Of a stretch of DNA of 64,000 nt, positions 54,836-63,499 are shown one piece after another; the first letter of the stretch is position 1, and the number at the start of each line of letters is the position of its first letter. The DNA comes from Sphingobium sp. CAP-1 (GTDB lineage: Bacteria; Pseudomonadota; Alphaproteobacteria; Sphingomonadales; Sphingomonadaceae). The translations under genes were made by a program, and so were the position numbers. Where the stretch lies: positions 682,001 through 746,000 of the forward strand of contig NZ_CP046253.1 in NCBI RefSeq assembly GCF_009720145.1, in the 5' to 3' direction. The notes under the pieces were generated by a model. That model saw only the letters and a list, made by a program, of their open reading frames with translations. It did not search any database and was not told the origin of the DNA.

Positions 54836-54854
54836 GATGAAGTAAAACTTCATC
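54836..54854. promoter_or_regulatory. Perfect palindrome in the lysE-argP intergenic region
   Basis: GATGAAGT-AAA-ACTTCATC, an 8+3+8 palindrome ending one base before the ATG of the LysR-type gene at 54855. Its position suits autorepression by the regulator; it includes the T-N11-A spacing typical of LysR operators. Confidence 0.75.
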
Positions 54855-55751
54855 ATGTTGGATTATCCGGCCCTGGTCGCCGTCGCGACCGTCGTCCGCG
54901 AGGGCAGCTTCGAACGCGCTGCGGAGCGTCTCGGTATAACGCCATCGGCGGTTTCCCAGCGGGTGCGCGCGCTTGAGGAACGGCTGGGCAGCATCGTCAT
55001 CGTAAGGGGGCAACCCTGCGTCGCGACGGAGGTGGGGCGCCGGCTATGCGCCCATGTCGATCAGGTCCAGCTTCTGGAAGCCGATCTCGTGCCGTCGCTA
55101 TCGCTGCCGGCGAGCGGAGCCGAAGCGAAGATCACGTTGAAGATCGCGGTGAATTCCGACAGCATCGCGACCTGGCTTCCCGAAGCCGCGGCCGACTTCG
55201 CCCATTCCACCGGCTTCCTCCTCGAATTCATCATCGAGGATGAGGCGCACACCGCCGACCGGTTAAGGTCAGGCGAAGTACTCGCGGCGGTGTCTGCCGA
55301 TCCGGGAACGGTCCAGGGGTGCAGGACGATCGAACTCGGCTGCCTGGAATATCTTGCCTGCGCCAGCCCGGAATTCGTCGCCCGATACTTTCCCGCTGGG
55401 GTGACGGCGCAAGCCTTGGCTCTGGCTCCCTGTCTCCGTTTCGATCGCCGGGACGGATTGCAGGCACGCTGGGCCAGGGAGGCGCACGGCGTGGAGTTGG
55501 ACGCCCCGACGCACTGGGTGCCGTCCACCTCCGGATTCCTGAACTTTGCCATGCAGGGTTTGGCGTGGGGGATGCATCCGACCATGCTCTCTCGTCCCCG
55601 CATGGATGAAGGGCGGCTGGCCGAACTGACGCCGGACACTCCCGTCAATGTGAAGCTCTATTGGACGGTCACCCGATTGCATGCGATGGCGCTTCGGGCT
55701 CTTACGGACGCGGTGCGAAGGGTCGCGAAGGCCCGCTTGTCGCACGGGTGA
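54855..55751 (+). CDS. ArgP/LysG-type LysR family transcriptional regulator
   Basis: A 298-residue LysR protein. The N-terminal HTH reads LVAVATVVREGSFERAAERLGITPSAVSQRVRALEERLG; the C-terminal effector domain includes FRRDGL-like FDRRDGLQARWAREAHG and PSTSGFLNFAMQGLAWGMHP, as in ArgP/LysG that activate lysE or argO on lysine/arginine binding. It is divergent from the lysE gene and starts directly after a perfect palindrome. Confidence 0.92.
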   Translation: MLDYPALVAVATVVREGSFERAAERLGITPSAVSQRVRALEERLGSIVIVRGQPCVATEVGRRLCAHVDQVQLLEADLVPSLSLPASGAEAKITLKIAVNSDSIATWLPEAAADFAHSTGFLLEFIIEDEAHTADRLRSGEVLAAVSADPGTVQGCRTIELGCLEYLACASPEFVARYFPAGVTAQALALAPCLRFDRRDGLQARWAREAHGVELDAPTHWVPSTSGFLNFAMQGLAWGMHPTMLSRPRMDEGRLAELTPDTPVNVKLYWTVTRLHAMALRALTDAVRRVAKARLSHG

Positions 55752-55853
55752 GCATGATGCCAGATACCCCGAGCTTCCAGGAACGGCCGCTTCCGGGCAA
55801 TTGCGACTACCCACCCCCCGAAGCGGGGTCGCTTGCTGCCGATTTGAAAGTGG

Positions 55854-55930
55854 TGGTGACCCCGGCGAGATTCGAACTCACGGCCCTTTGATTAGGAATC
55901 AAATGCTCTATCCGGCTGAGCTACGGGGCC
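55854..55930 (-). tRNA. tRNA-Arg (CCT)
   Basis: A 77-base cloverleaf on the minus strand: acceptor GGCCCCG with CGGGGTC, D-arm GTAGCTCAGCCGGATAGAGC, anticodon stem-loop TTTGATTCCTAATCAAA with anticodon CCT, T-arm GTTCGAATC, encoded CCA. It reads AGG codons. The 200-base stretch up to 56135 that follows holds nothing else I can support. Confidence 0.96.
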
Positions 55931-56135
55931 ACTCCATGCCGTCATTATCGCCGGTCCTATCCCTCGTCTAGCCCGCATATGATTATTGACACGCACCCTT
56001 ACCCAGCCGCGATCTTCTCGGCAGACATCGATTCAGCCCGGCAATCGACCTGTAGACGGTCCTGATTGACGGTCCGATCAGCACTGTCACAAACTGCCAT
56101 CCAGTGGATTGGGCTGCCCCTGGACAGGACGCCGA

Positions 56136-57086
56136 TTATAGCAGCGGCCGTGATGAGCCGAGCCAGGCTCCGTCATCGATCGCCGGGAGCCGCGTTGTTT
56201 GCTCCGGATCGCCCGGAATCGTCCGTACCGGCACCCGCTGTTCGGGCCAGTGGCGAAAGGGCAGAACCGTGCCCTCCTGTCGCCACCGATCGACCTCCGC
56301 CGGCCCGATATCCGCGAACAGCCATTGTGGCCGGTTCAATTCTCCCACCGCGAACACGCCATTGTCGGGCGTGATGCCGTCGGGCGGCCCATAAATCGCC
56401 GCCGCGCCATGATTGTCGTCCAGCGAAGGCAGCCAGGGCGCTTCCCCGACCGTTGACGCCTGAACGACATAGCATTGATTTTCCAGCGCGCGCGCCTGCG
56501 CCCCGATACGCACGCGCCAATAGCCCTGCATATTGTCGGTCGCGGACGGCACCAGGATGATGCATACCCCCGCCTCTGCCTGCGCCCGCGCAATCAACGG
56601 AAATTCGGCATCATAGCAGATGGAAATCCCCACCCGACCGACCGGCGTGTCGATCGCATGGATCGCCTCGCCGCCCGCTATGCCCCATATTTCCCGCTCG
56701 AACCGGGTCATGACGATCTTGTCCTGATAATCCGATCGGCCGTCCGGGCAGAATAGCCGGGCGCGGTTCACGATCAGCCCCCGGTCATCGCGGCATGGAC
56801 GGCTGCCGCCCAGGATCGTCACCTCATAATGAATGGCGAGTTGGCGGTGCCAATCATCAATCCGCTCGCCCAACGCCATGACATGGTGCAGCGACGCCTG
56901 AAGGTCGGCCGCCGCATCGGGATCGCTACCCGCCAGTTCCATCGCTGCATATTCGGGGAACATCAGAAGCTGCGCGCCCTGTTCCGCTGCCTCCGACACC
57001 CAGCGGCTGATCTTGGCCTCCCACGCGCCAAAGGAGGGCAGAAGCTCGATCGGATATTGCGCGGCGGCAACGCGGAAATCTGTCAT
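56136..57086 (-). CDS. Carbon-nitrogen hydrolase (nitrilase superfamily)
   Basis: A 316-residue amidase/nitrilase-type enzyme with the catalytic triad E45 (MFPEYAAME), K123 (DYQDKIV) and C157 (ISICYDAEFP). Downstream it has NCN-type VPSATDNMQGYWRVRIGAQARALEN. The substrate is unknown. It is the last gene of the operon that begins at adhC, eight bases after the GNAT gene. Confidence 0.92.
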   Translation of the reverse strand: MTDFRVAAAQYPIELLPSFGAWEAKISRWVSEAAEQGAQLLMFPEYAAMELAGSDPDAAADLQASLHHVMALGERIDDWHRQLAIHYEVTILGGSRPCRDDRGLIVNRARLFCPDGRSDYQDKIVMTRFEREIWGIAGGEAIHAIDTPVGRVGISICYDAEFPLIARAQAEAGVCIILVPSATDNMQGYWRVRIGAQARALENQCYVVQASTVGEAPWLPSLDDNHGAAAIYGPPDGITPDNGVFAVGELNRPQWLFADIGPAEVDRWRQEGTVLPFRHWPEQRVPVRTIPGDPEQTTRLPAIDDGAWLGSSRPLL

Positions 57087-57094
57087 CCGGGCGC

Positions 57095-57694
57095 CTATAG
57101 CGGCTTCAGCCAGAAGCGCATCGGATGATCGCTCTCCTCAGCCTGCCCAACGTCCTTCCAACGCATGGTCGTCGTGAAACCGGGCGCGATGCGGTAGCCG
57201 CGGCCTTCCCAGAAAGAGGTCAGGTCGCGCGCGCCCTCCGGCCGCAACGGGTGATCCGCATCCCGCGCCACCACACAGAAGATAGCGTTGTTCGCACCGG
57301 CATTCCGCGCCGCCGCCTCCCGCTCATCGAAGAAGCGATGGCCCAGGCCCAGCCCGCGAAACTGGGGCAACAGCACGGATTCACCGAAATAGAAAAACCG
57401 CGAGACATCGACGCCCGCCTCCAGAAAGGGCGCCTTGACGGCATCCGACTGGGTCGCCATGGGCGACGCGGTGGCCATGCCGACGGGAATGTCGCCCAGC
57501 CGCGCGACCACCAGCACCGCTGCCGCGTCGCTCAGAAACTCGGCCAGATATCCTGCTTCATAATCCAGGCTGCCGTCATAGAGATAGGGCCAGCCGCGAA
57601 ACACCGTCATGCGCAATGTCGCCAGCGCCCGCAGCGACATATCGTCCCGACCGATGCGCTCCACCCGGATCTGCGCGTCGAGGTCCGCCTGCAT
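57095..57694 (-). CDS. GNAT family N-acetyltransferase
   Basis: A 199-residue protein with the GNAT acetyl-CoA loop in LLPQFRGLGLGHRFFDER (Q/RxxGxG/A pattern) and FFYFGESVLLP before it. ATG 57694 overlaps the preceding stop (TGATG); the open frame further upstream overlaps another gene. It is encoded immediately before the nitrilase, an association seen for amidase-GNAT pairs of unknown substrate. Confidence 0.85.
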   Translation of the reverse strand: MQADLDAQIRVERIGRDDMSLRALATLRMTVFRGWPYLYDGSLDYEAGYLAEFLSDAAAVLVVARLGDIPVGMATASPMATQSDAVKAPFLEAGVDVSRFFYFGESVLLPQFRGLGLGHRFFDEREAAARNAGANNAIFCVVARDADHPLRPEGARDLTSFWEGRGYRIAPGFTTTMRWKDVGQAEESDHPMRFWLKPL

Positions 57695-58095
57695 CAACCC
57701 GCCTTCACCTGATTCAGCCAATCGGCGAGATTATAATGGTTGCTGACCCGCGCGATCAGACCATCGCGCAGTTCGAAAAAGGCGCCGACGCGCAGATGAT
57801 AGGTCTGGCCGGTCGCGGGCGGCAGGTCGGAATCCGTCTCCAGATACCGCCCCTCCAGCATGAACTCCGCCGCCGCCCGCTGGCCGTCCTGCGAGGTCAG
57901 GAAAACGGGATCGATAACCTGCTCGCGGTAGCAGCGGTTCATATGGTCGAGAAATTCGGCAAAGGCGCCCTTCCCCTCCCGCGCATTCCCCTGTGACGGT
58001 TCATGGATGACATCGTCGGTCAGAAGCGCCAGCATCGCGGCGGCATCCCCGCGATTGAAGGCAGCATAATAAAGATCCAGCAGTTCCGCACTCAT
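57694..58095 (-). CDS. Ketosteroid isomerase-like (SnoaL/NTF2) protein
   Basis: A 133-residue cone-shaped NTF2-fold protein: LLDLYYAAFNRGDAAAMLALLTDDVIHE is the diagnostic N-terminus, with FFELRDGLIARVSNHYNLADW near the end. Such proteins bind small hydrophobic molecules; no substrate is inferred. It starts nine bases downstream of the ferredoxin gene and its stop overlaps the GNAT start. Confidence 0.88.
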   Translation of the reverse strand: MSAELLDLYYAAFNRGDAAAMLALLTDDVIHEPSQGNAREGKGAFAEFLDHMNRCYREQVIDPVFLTSQDGQRAAAEFMLEGRYLETDSDLPPATGQTYHLRVGAFFELRDGLIARVSNHYNLADWLNQVKAG

Positions 58096-58104
58096 CGCAA
58101 TTCC

Positions 58105-58422
58105 TCAATCTTCGGGTGCGATCGTGACCCTCAGCCCGTCCAGTTCGGGCGTCAGGGCGATCTGGCAGGACAGGCGGGACCGCTCATCACGATGATCGCT
58201 GCTGTCGAGCAGGTCGCTTTCATCCTCGGACAGCGCCGCCAGCGCCGGCTCCTGCCCGGCATCGACATAAATATGACAGGTCGCGCAGGAACAGCAGCCG
58301 CCACATAGCGCCAGCAATTCATCAAGGCCGTTGTCGCGAATGGCCTCCATCAGCGAAAGGCCCGCTTCCGCCTCGATCGACCGCTCCGTTCCGGCGCGGT
58401 CCGTCACAATGATCTGAACCAT
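58105..58422 (-). CDS. Adrenodoxin-type [2Fe-2S] ferredoxin
   Basis: A 105-residue ferredoxin with the cluster ligands in LCGGCCSCATCHIYV and the last cysteine in RLSCQIAL. The loop has an extra Cys compared with the usual CGGxxACxTCH pattern. It would supply electrons to an oxygenase or P450, none of which is in this operon. Its ATG shares a base with the fghA stop (TAATG). Confidence 0.93.
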   Translation of the reverse strand: MVQIIVTDRAGTERSIEAEAGLSLMEAIRDNGLDELLALCGGCCSCATCHIYVDAGQEPALAALSEDESDLLDSSDHRDERSRLSCQIALTPELDGLRVTIAPED

Positions 58423-59279
58423 TAATTTGCCTGATCTCTCAGCCGCTCCGCGTGCCAGCGCAGATGGTCGGCCATGTAGGTGGAAATGAAATAATAGCTG
58501 TGGTCATAGCCCGGCTGAACACGCAGAGTGAGCGGGATGCCCGCCGCCTTGCAGGCGGCTGCCAGCAATTGCGGGCGAAGCTGTTCGGCGAGAAACCCGT
58601 CGGCCTCGCCCTGATCGACGAGCAGGTCGGCGACCCGCGCGCCATCCTCGATCAGCGCCACGGCATCATGCTTGCGCCAGCCCGCCCTGTCATCGCCGAG
58701 ATAACCGCCCAGCGCCTTGTGCCCCCACGGCACCTGCGAGGGCGCGACGATCGGCGCAAAGGCCGACACCGCCCTGAAGCGATCCGGGAAGGTCAGGCCG
58801 ATGGTCAGCGCGCCATGGCCGCCCATGCTATGGCCCATGATCGACTGGCGATCCATGTCCGCCGGAAACTGTTCCGCGACCAGTGCGGGCAGTTCCTGCG
58901 TCACATAGCTCCACATGCGGTAATTGGCCGCGAACGGCTCCTGCGTCGCATCGACGTAGAAGCCCGCGCCCAGACCGAAATCATAGGCGCCCTCCGCGTC
59001 GTCGGCGACCCCTTCACCACGCGGCGAGGTATCGGGCGCGACGAAGATCAGGCCCAGTTCGGCGCAGAGCGCGCGAAACTCGCCTTTTTCGGTCACATTG
59101 GCGTGGGTGCAGGTGAGGCCGGACAGATACCAGACCACCGGCAGCTTCGCGCCCTCTACATGCGCCGGCACGAAAACGGAAAAGACCATGTCCGTGCCGG
59201 TGGCGGCAGAGCGATGCTTGTACACGCCCTGCACACCGCCATGGCTGAGGTTCGTCGATACGGTTTCGGGAGCCTCCAC
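58422..59279 (-). CDS. fghA: S-formylglutathione hydrolase
   Basis: Hydrolyses S-formylglutathione to formate and glutathione, the second step of glutathione-dependent formaldehyde oxidation. The 285-residue esterase has the nucleophile S151 in MGHSMGGHGALTIG, WYLSGLTCTHANVTEKG and PGYDHSYYFI with the catalytic His. It is six bases downstream of a VOC gene, with adhC just upstream. Confidence 0.95.
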   Translation of the reverse strand: MEAPETVSTNLSHGGVQGVYKHRSAATGTDMVFSVFVPAHVEGAKLPVVWYLSGLTCTHANVTEKGEFRALCAELGLIFVAPDTSPRGEGVADDAEGAYDFGLGAGFYVDATQEPFAANYRMWSYVTQELPALVAEQFPADMDRQSIMGHSMGGHGALTIGLTFPDRFRAVSAFAPIVAPSQVPWGHKALGGYLGDDRAGWRKHDAVALIEDGARVADLLVDQGEADGFLAEQLRPQLLAAACKAAGIPLTLRVQPGYDHSYYFISTYMADHLRWHAERLRDQAN

Positions 59280-59285
59280 TAATCC

Positions 59286-59681
59286 TTACTCCGTGAAGGC
59301 GTAGGCGCAGACCTTGTTGCCCGCCGGATCGCGCAGATAGCCGGCATAGGCGCCGGGCAGATGCCCCCGCGGACCGGCAGCGCCCTCGCAAGTGCCGCCC
59401 GCAGCCAGCCCGGCGGCATGGAAGGCGTCAACCTCGGCCGGGCTTGCCGCGGCGAAACCGACGGTCACGCCATTGCTGGTCGGCGCTTCGCCATTGCCGG
59501 GCTTCAGCACCAGCAGGGCCGGCTTGTCCTTGCCGTAGAGGAAGATCGTATCGCCGAACGGCCCCAAATTCCTGATGCCCAGCGGCGCCAGGGCCGCGTC
59601 GTAAAACGTCACCGACGCGTCCAGATCGGTCGCGCCCAGAGTGGCGTGCGAAAACACACCGTCGCCGGAGATAACAGCCAT
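59286..59681 (-). CDS. VOC (glyoxalase/bleomycin resistance) family protein
   Basis: A 131-residue protein with two beta-alpha-beta-beta-beta halves: FSHATLGATDLDASVTFYDAAL at the start and GHLPGAYAGYLRDPAGNKVCA at the end with a metal-binding Glu region. It lies between adhC and fghA, so a role on a glutathione or aldehyde adduct is possible, but this is inference. AGGGAG precedes the ATG. Confidence 0.88.
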   Translation of the reverse strand: MAVISGDGVFSHATLGATDLDASVTFYDAALAPLGIRNLGPFGDTIFLYGKDKPALLVLKPGNGEAPTSNGVTVGFAAASPAEVDAFHAAGLAAGGTCEGAAGPRGHLPGAYAGYLRDPAGNKVCAYAFTE

Positions 59682-59716
59682 CTTGATTCTCCCTGATGTT
59701 CAAAAATTGAGTATGT

Positions 59717-60829
59717 TTAGAAAACGACGACGCTGCGGATACTCTTGCCCGCGTGCATCAGGTCGAAGGCGGTGTTGATCTCCTCAAGGCCCATTACATG
59801 GGTGATCATCGGGTCGATCTCGATCTTACCGGTCATGTACATGTCGACGATCTTGGGAACGTCGGTCCGGCCCTTGGCCCCGCCAAAGGCCGTGCCGCGC
59901 CAGTTGCGGCCAGTGACGAGCTGGAACGGACGGGTGCTGATTTCCTTGCCCGCCTCAGCCACGCCGATGATGATGCTCGTGCCCCAGCCGCGATGGCAGG
60001 CTTCCAGCGCGGTGCGCATCACATCGGTATTACCGGTCGCGTCGAACGTGTAATCCGCGCCGCCATCGGTCATCTCGACGATCTTCGCCACCGTGTCCTC
60101 GCGCGACAGACCCTTGCTGTTGAGGAAGTCGGTCATGCCGAACTTGCGACCCCATTCCTCGCGATCAGGATTGATGTCGACGCCGATAATCTTGTTCGCC
60201 CCGGCAAGCCGCGCGCCCTGGATCACGTTAAGGCCGATCCCGCCGAGGCCAAAGATCACGACATTGTCGCCCACCTGCACCTTGGCCGTGTTGATCACCG
60301 CGCCAACGCCAGTGGTGACGCCGCAGCCGATATAGCAGCTCGACTGAAAGGGCGCATCCTCGCGGATCTTGGCGAGCGCGATTTCGGGCAGGACGGTGAA
60401 GTTGGAGAAGGTCGAACAGCCCATATAATGAAAGATCGGCTGGCCCTTGTAGGAAAAGCGCGTCGTGCCGTCCGGCATCAGCCCCTTGCCCTGCGTCGCG
60501 CGGATCGCGGTACACAGATTGGTCTTGCCGCTGAGGCAGCTTTTGCACTGGCGGCATTCGGGCGTGTAGAGCGGAATCACATGATCGCCGGGCTTCACGC
60601 TGGTCACGCCCGCGCCGACTTCGCGGACGATGCCCGCGCCCTCATGGCCCAGGATCGAGGGGAATATCCCCTCGCTGTCGAAACCGTCCAGCGTATAGGC
60701 GTCGGTATGGCAGATACCCGTCGCCATGATCTCCACCAGAACCTCGCCCGCCTTGGGGCCTTCCAGATCGACTTCGACGATTTCGAGGGGCTTCTTCGCT
60801 TCAAAGGCGACGGCAGCGCGGGTTTTCAT
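59717..60829 (-). CDS. adhC: S-(hydroxymethyl)glutathione dehydrogenase / class III alcohol dehydrogenase
   Basis: Oxidises S-hydroxymethylglutathione to S-formylglutathione with NAD, the key formaldehyde detoxification step; also reduces S-nitrosoglutathione. The 370-residue zinc enzyme has the catalytic zinc ligands (GICHTDAY, GHEGAGIV), the structural four-cysteine loop (CRQCKSCLSGKTNLC) and the Rossmann motif VVIFGLGGIGLNVIQG. It heads the operon ending with the nitrilase and is divergent from a LysR gene. Symbols frmA and adhI are used for the same enzyme. Confidence 0.96.
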   Translation of the reverse strand: MKTRAAVAFEAKKPLEIVEVDLEGPKAGEVLVEIMATGICHTDAYTLDGFDSEGIFPSILGHEGAGIVREVGAGVTSVKPGDHVIPLYTPECRQCKSCLSGKTNLCTAIRATQGKGLMPDGTTRFSYKGQPIFHYMGCSTFSNFTVLPEIALAKIREDAPFQSSCYIGCGVTTGVGAVINTAKVQVGDNVVIFGLGGIGLNVIQGARLAGANKIIGVDINPDREEWGRKFGMTDFLNSKGLSREDTVAKIVEMTDGGADYTFDATGNTDVMRTALEACHRGWGTSIIIGVAEAGKEISTRPFQLVTGRNWRGTAFGGAKGRTDVPKIVDMYMTGKIEIDPMITHVMGLEEINTAFDLMHAGKSIRSVVVF

Positions 60830-61051
60830 TCTTTACTCCCTACATCAGATTCGGAGGAGGCTTTACTGGACAGGGCGATGAACGGGCTAAGATCGGCCGT
60901 TGCAGCGAAACTATCGCAAATGCGCGCGAAAAACCGCCCGAACCATCGCATCACCGCCCTCCTGTACGACTTGTCGGTTTCCCTATATCATTGCCCCTCA
61001 CACGCGTTAATATAGTATTTTTGCAATAGACTTTAACTGTGGAGTGATAAT

Positions 61052-61930
61052 GTGTCCAAGTGGGATGGGATTGAAGAGTTTATCGCTGTCGCCACCACCG
61101 GCTCTTTCACCCGCGCCGCCAAATCAATCGGCATGTCCACCACTCACGTCAGCCGATCGATCATCGCGCTCGAACAGCGCGTCCAGGCGCAGCTTTTCCA
61201 CCGCACGACCCGGTCAGTGCGCCTGACCGACACCGGCCGGGTGTTCTTTGAGCGATGCGAAAGGATCGCGCAGGAGCGGGATGAGGCGATCGCCCTGATC
61301 GGCGAACAGGGCGAACCACAGGGAGAATTGCGCGTGACCTGCTCGACCGCCATGGGCGAACGCTTTGTCGCCCCGATCATCCGCCGCTTTGCGATGCCCC
61401 ATGCCAAGCTCAACGTCACGATCGATCTGTCCAACCGCATCATCGATCTGATCGCCGAAGGCTATGACCTCGCCATTCGGACAGGTCATGTCGCTGATCC
61501 CCGCCTTATAGCCACCAGGGTTGCTTCCCGGCGGCTCTACACCTGCGCCGCGCCCAGCTACCTCGCCCGCGCCGGAAGGCCCGCCAGGGTCAGTGATCTT
61601 GCCCAGCATGAGTGCATTGCAGGCACCGCACCGACCTGGCATTTCAGCGATGGCCGCAAGGAAATCCTGCATCACCCCAAAGGGCGATTTCGCTGCAATA
61701 GCGGCAGCGCCGTGATGGAGGCCTGCATATCGGGCCTCGGAATTTGTCAGTTGCCCGAATTCTACATCCTGCCCTATCTCAAACATGGAATGGTCGAACT
61801 GCTTCTGGAGGACTTCCAGCCCGAAGATCAGCCGATATGGGCGGTCTACCCGCAACGTCGGCACCTCCTTCCCAAGATTCAGAAGGTCGTGGACTGCCTC
61901 CAGCACGAACTGGCTGCGGCGATGAGTTGA
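61052..61930 (+). CDS. LysR family transcriptional regulator
   Basis: A 292-residue LysR protein with HTH FIAVATTGSFTRAAKSIGMSTTHVSRSIIALEQRV and a substrate-binding domain containing EGYDLAIRTGHVADPRLIA, typical of the AaeR/DsdC-like group. The start is GTG 61052 with GGAG eight bases upstream; an ATG two bases earlier is out of frame. It is divergent from adhC with 222 bases between, which contain the AT-rich promoter region, so it may control that operon. Confidence 0.9.
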   Translation: MSKWDGIEEFIAVATTGSFTRAAKSIGMSTTHVSRSIIALEQRVQAQLFHRTTRSVRLTDTGRVFFERCERIAQERDEAIALIGEQGEPQGELRVTCSTAMGERFVAPIIRRFAMPHAKLNVTIDLSNRIIDLIAEGYDLAIRTGHVADPRLIATRVASRRLYTCAAPSYLARAGRPARVSDLAQHECIAGTAPTWHFSDGRKEILHHPKGRFRCNSGSAVMEACISGLGICQLPEFYILPYLKHGMVELLLEDFQPEDQPIWAVYPQRRHLLPKIQKVVDCLQHELAAAMS

Positions 61931-61964
61931 GATGGCTCCAGAACAACGGAGCATTCACAGACCG

Positions 61965-62114
61965 TCAGGCCTGACCGGTGCCGTCATCGACGATAGCGGC
62001 TTCGGCGAGCTTGGCGATGTCGGTGCAGAATTTCTCGTAACGCGCTTCATGCGCATAGGCGCGCTTCTGCCCGAATATGCCTCGCGGCCCCAAAGAGAAG
62101 CAACGGGCAGCCAT
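61965..62114 (-). CDS. Possible small protein or gene remnant
   Basis: A 49-codon open frame starting MAARCFSLGPRGIFGQKRAY and ending AAIVDDGTGQA. The middle (HEARYEKFCTDIAKLAEA) reads like a helix of a real protein and codon choice is GC-rich at third positions. There is no clear ribosome site. It lies between the LysR gene and DUF1178 in a 238-base stretch with no other gene, on the same strand and 54 bases downstream of DUF1178. Confidence 0.35.
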   Translation of the reverse strand: MAARCFSLGPRGIFGQKRAYAHEARYEKFCTDIAKLAEAAIVDDGTGQA

Positions 62115-62168
62115 CTGTTGCCATGGGCCTATGCAGGCAAGCGCTCTATCGCGCGCCGGAGCGTCCGC

Positions 62169-62663
62169 TCAGTTCTTGGCTTGCGGCGGAATGACCGGAA
62201 AGGGCAGCGGCGCCACTTCCACGCCCTCGGCGATCAGCGCCCTGGCCTCCGACGGAGCGACTTCGCCATGGATGCTGGCGCGATCCTGCTCGCCATAATG
62301 CATCGCCCGCGCCTGCTCGGCAAAGCCGCGCCCGACCCAGGTGGAGCCTTCCAGCGCCTTGGCCTGCGCCTGCCCCAGCGCCTCGACCAGCGCCTGCATC
62401 TTCGCCTGATCGGCAACGTTCATCACCGGTGCGGTCGGTTCGTCGCGCGCGGGCACGGCGGGCGCGGCGGGCACGACATCGGCACGACTATTGCCCTTGG
62501 CGCCCACCGCCGGGGCCATCACCGCCTTGGTCACATCCATGTCGCCGCACAGCGGGCAGGCGATCAGGCCGCGCGCCTTCTGCGACTCATAGTCTGCGCT
62601 GGAACCGAACCATGCCTCGAACACATGGCCCTGACTCCCGCATTTCAGGTCGAACACGATCAC
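62169..62663 (-). CDS. DUF1178 family protein
   Basis: A 164-residue protein with the DUF1178 N-terminus MIVFDLKCGSQGHVFEAWF and a zinc-ribbon-like CPLCG, followed by a Pro/Ala linker and the conserved EGSTWVGRGFAEQARAMHYGE segment. It is of unknown function, conserved in alphaproteobacteria, and often encoded between a nitrilase and grxC, as here: its ATG overlaps the nitrilase stop. Confidence 0.93.
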   Translation of the reverse strand: MIVFDLKCGSQGHVFEAWFGSSADYESQKARGLIACPLCGDMDVTKAVMAPAVGAKGNSRADVVPAAPAVPARDEPTAPVMNVADQAKMQALVEALGQAQAKALEGSTWVGRGFAEQARAMHYGEQDRASIHGEVAPSEARALIAEGVEVAPLPFPVIPPQAKN

Positions 62664-63499
62664 GAAACTGTCACGTCCTTCGCTATGATGCGCCGATTGG
62701 CGATCGCGGGCACGCGCCCGCGCACATCCCCTATGCGCGCCAAATCCAAATCCGCAAGCCCCAACCCGGCCGTCTCGCCCATATCCAGCAGCACCTCACC
62801 CCAGGGATCGACCACCAGGCTATGGCCATAGGTGGTGCGCCCGTCCGCATGATGCCCCACCTGCGCCGTCGCGATGACATAGCAGCCCGCCTCGATCGCC
62901 CGCGCGCGCAGCAGCACATGCCAGTGCGCCTGCCCCGTCGGCACGGTGAAAGCGGCCGGCGCCAGCAAGATCGTCGCCCCGGCATTGGTCAGCGCGCGAT
63001 AGAGATCGGGAAAGCGCATGTCATAACAGATGGAAAAGCCCATCCGCCCCCAGGGCGTATCGGCCGCGACCACTTGCTCCCCCGGCCCATAGACCGAGGA
63101 TTCGCGCCAGCTTTCTCCCGTCGCCAGGTCGACATCGAACAGATGGATCTTGTCATAGCGCGCCCGGATCGCGCCGCTGTCATCGATCAGGAAGCTGCGA
63201 TTGGCCCAGCGCCCGTCGGCCCGCTCGCCCTTCAGCGGCAGCGACCCGATATGCACCCACAGCCCTTCGCGCGCTGCGGCGTCGCGCACCGCCGCCAGCA
63301 CCACATCCTCCGCCTCGTTACGCAGCGTCGCCGCCGCCCGCGCCCGGTCGCGGTCCAGACAGCCCGCCATTTCCGGCGTGAACAGCATGTCCGCGCCTTC
63401 GCCCTTCGCCCGTTTCATCATCGCCACGATGGCGGCGGCGTTGGCGGCGGGATCGACCCCGCTGGTCATCTGGAACAGCGCGGCGCGCAGGATGCTCAC
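62660..63499 (-). CDS. Carbon-nitrogen hydrolase, deaminated-glutathione amidase/omega-amidase type
   Basis: A 279-residue nitrilase-superfamily enzyme with E43 (LFTPEMAG), K117 (RYDKIHLFDVDL) and C158 (FSICYDMRFPDLYRAL). The DKIHLFDVD and RFPDLYR motifs place it with Nit1/Nit2-type enzymes, which clear deaminated glutathione. Encoded between grxC and DUF1178 with overlapping stops and starts. It is distinct from the nitrilase at 56136. Confidence 0.92.
   Translation of the reverse strand: MSILRAALFQMTSGVDPAANAAAIVAMMKRAKGEGADMLFTPEMAGCLDRDRARAAATLRNEAEDVVLAAVRDAAAREGLWVHIGSLPLKGERADGRWANRSFLIDDSGAIRARYDKIHLFDVDLATGESWRESSVYGPGEQVVAADTPWGRMGFSICYDMRFPDLYRALTNAGATILLAPAAFTVPTGQAHWHVLLRARAIEAGCYVIATAQVGHHADGRTTYGHSLVVDPWGEVLLDMGETAGLGLADLDLARIGDVRGRVPAIANRRIIAKDVTVS

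Noticed and set aside
56136..63499. The two nitrilase genes as a recent duplication
   Set aside because: They share only superfamily motifs, differ in length and subfamily signatures, and belong to different operons.
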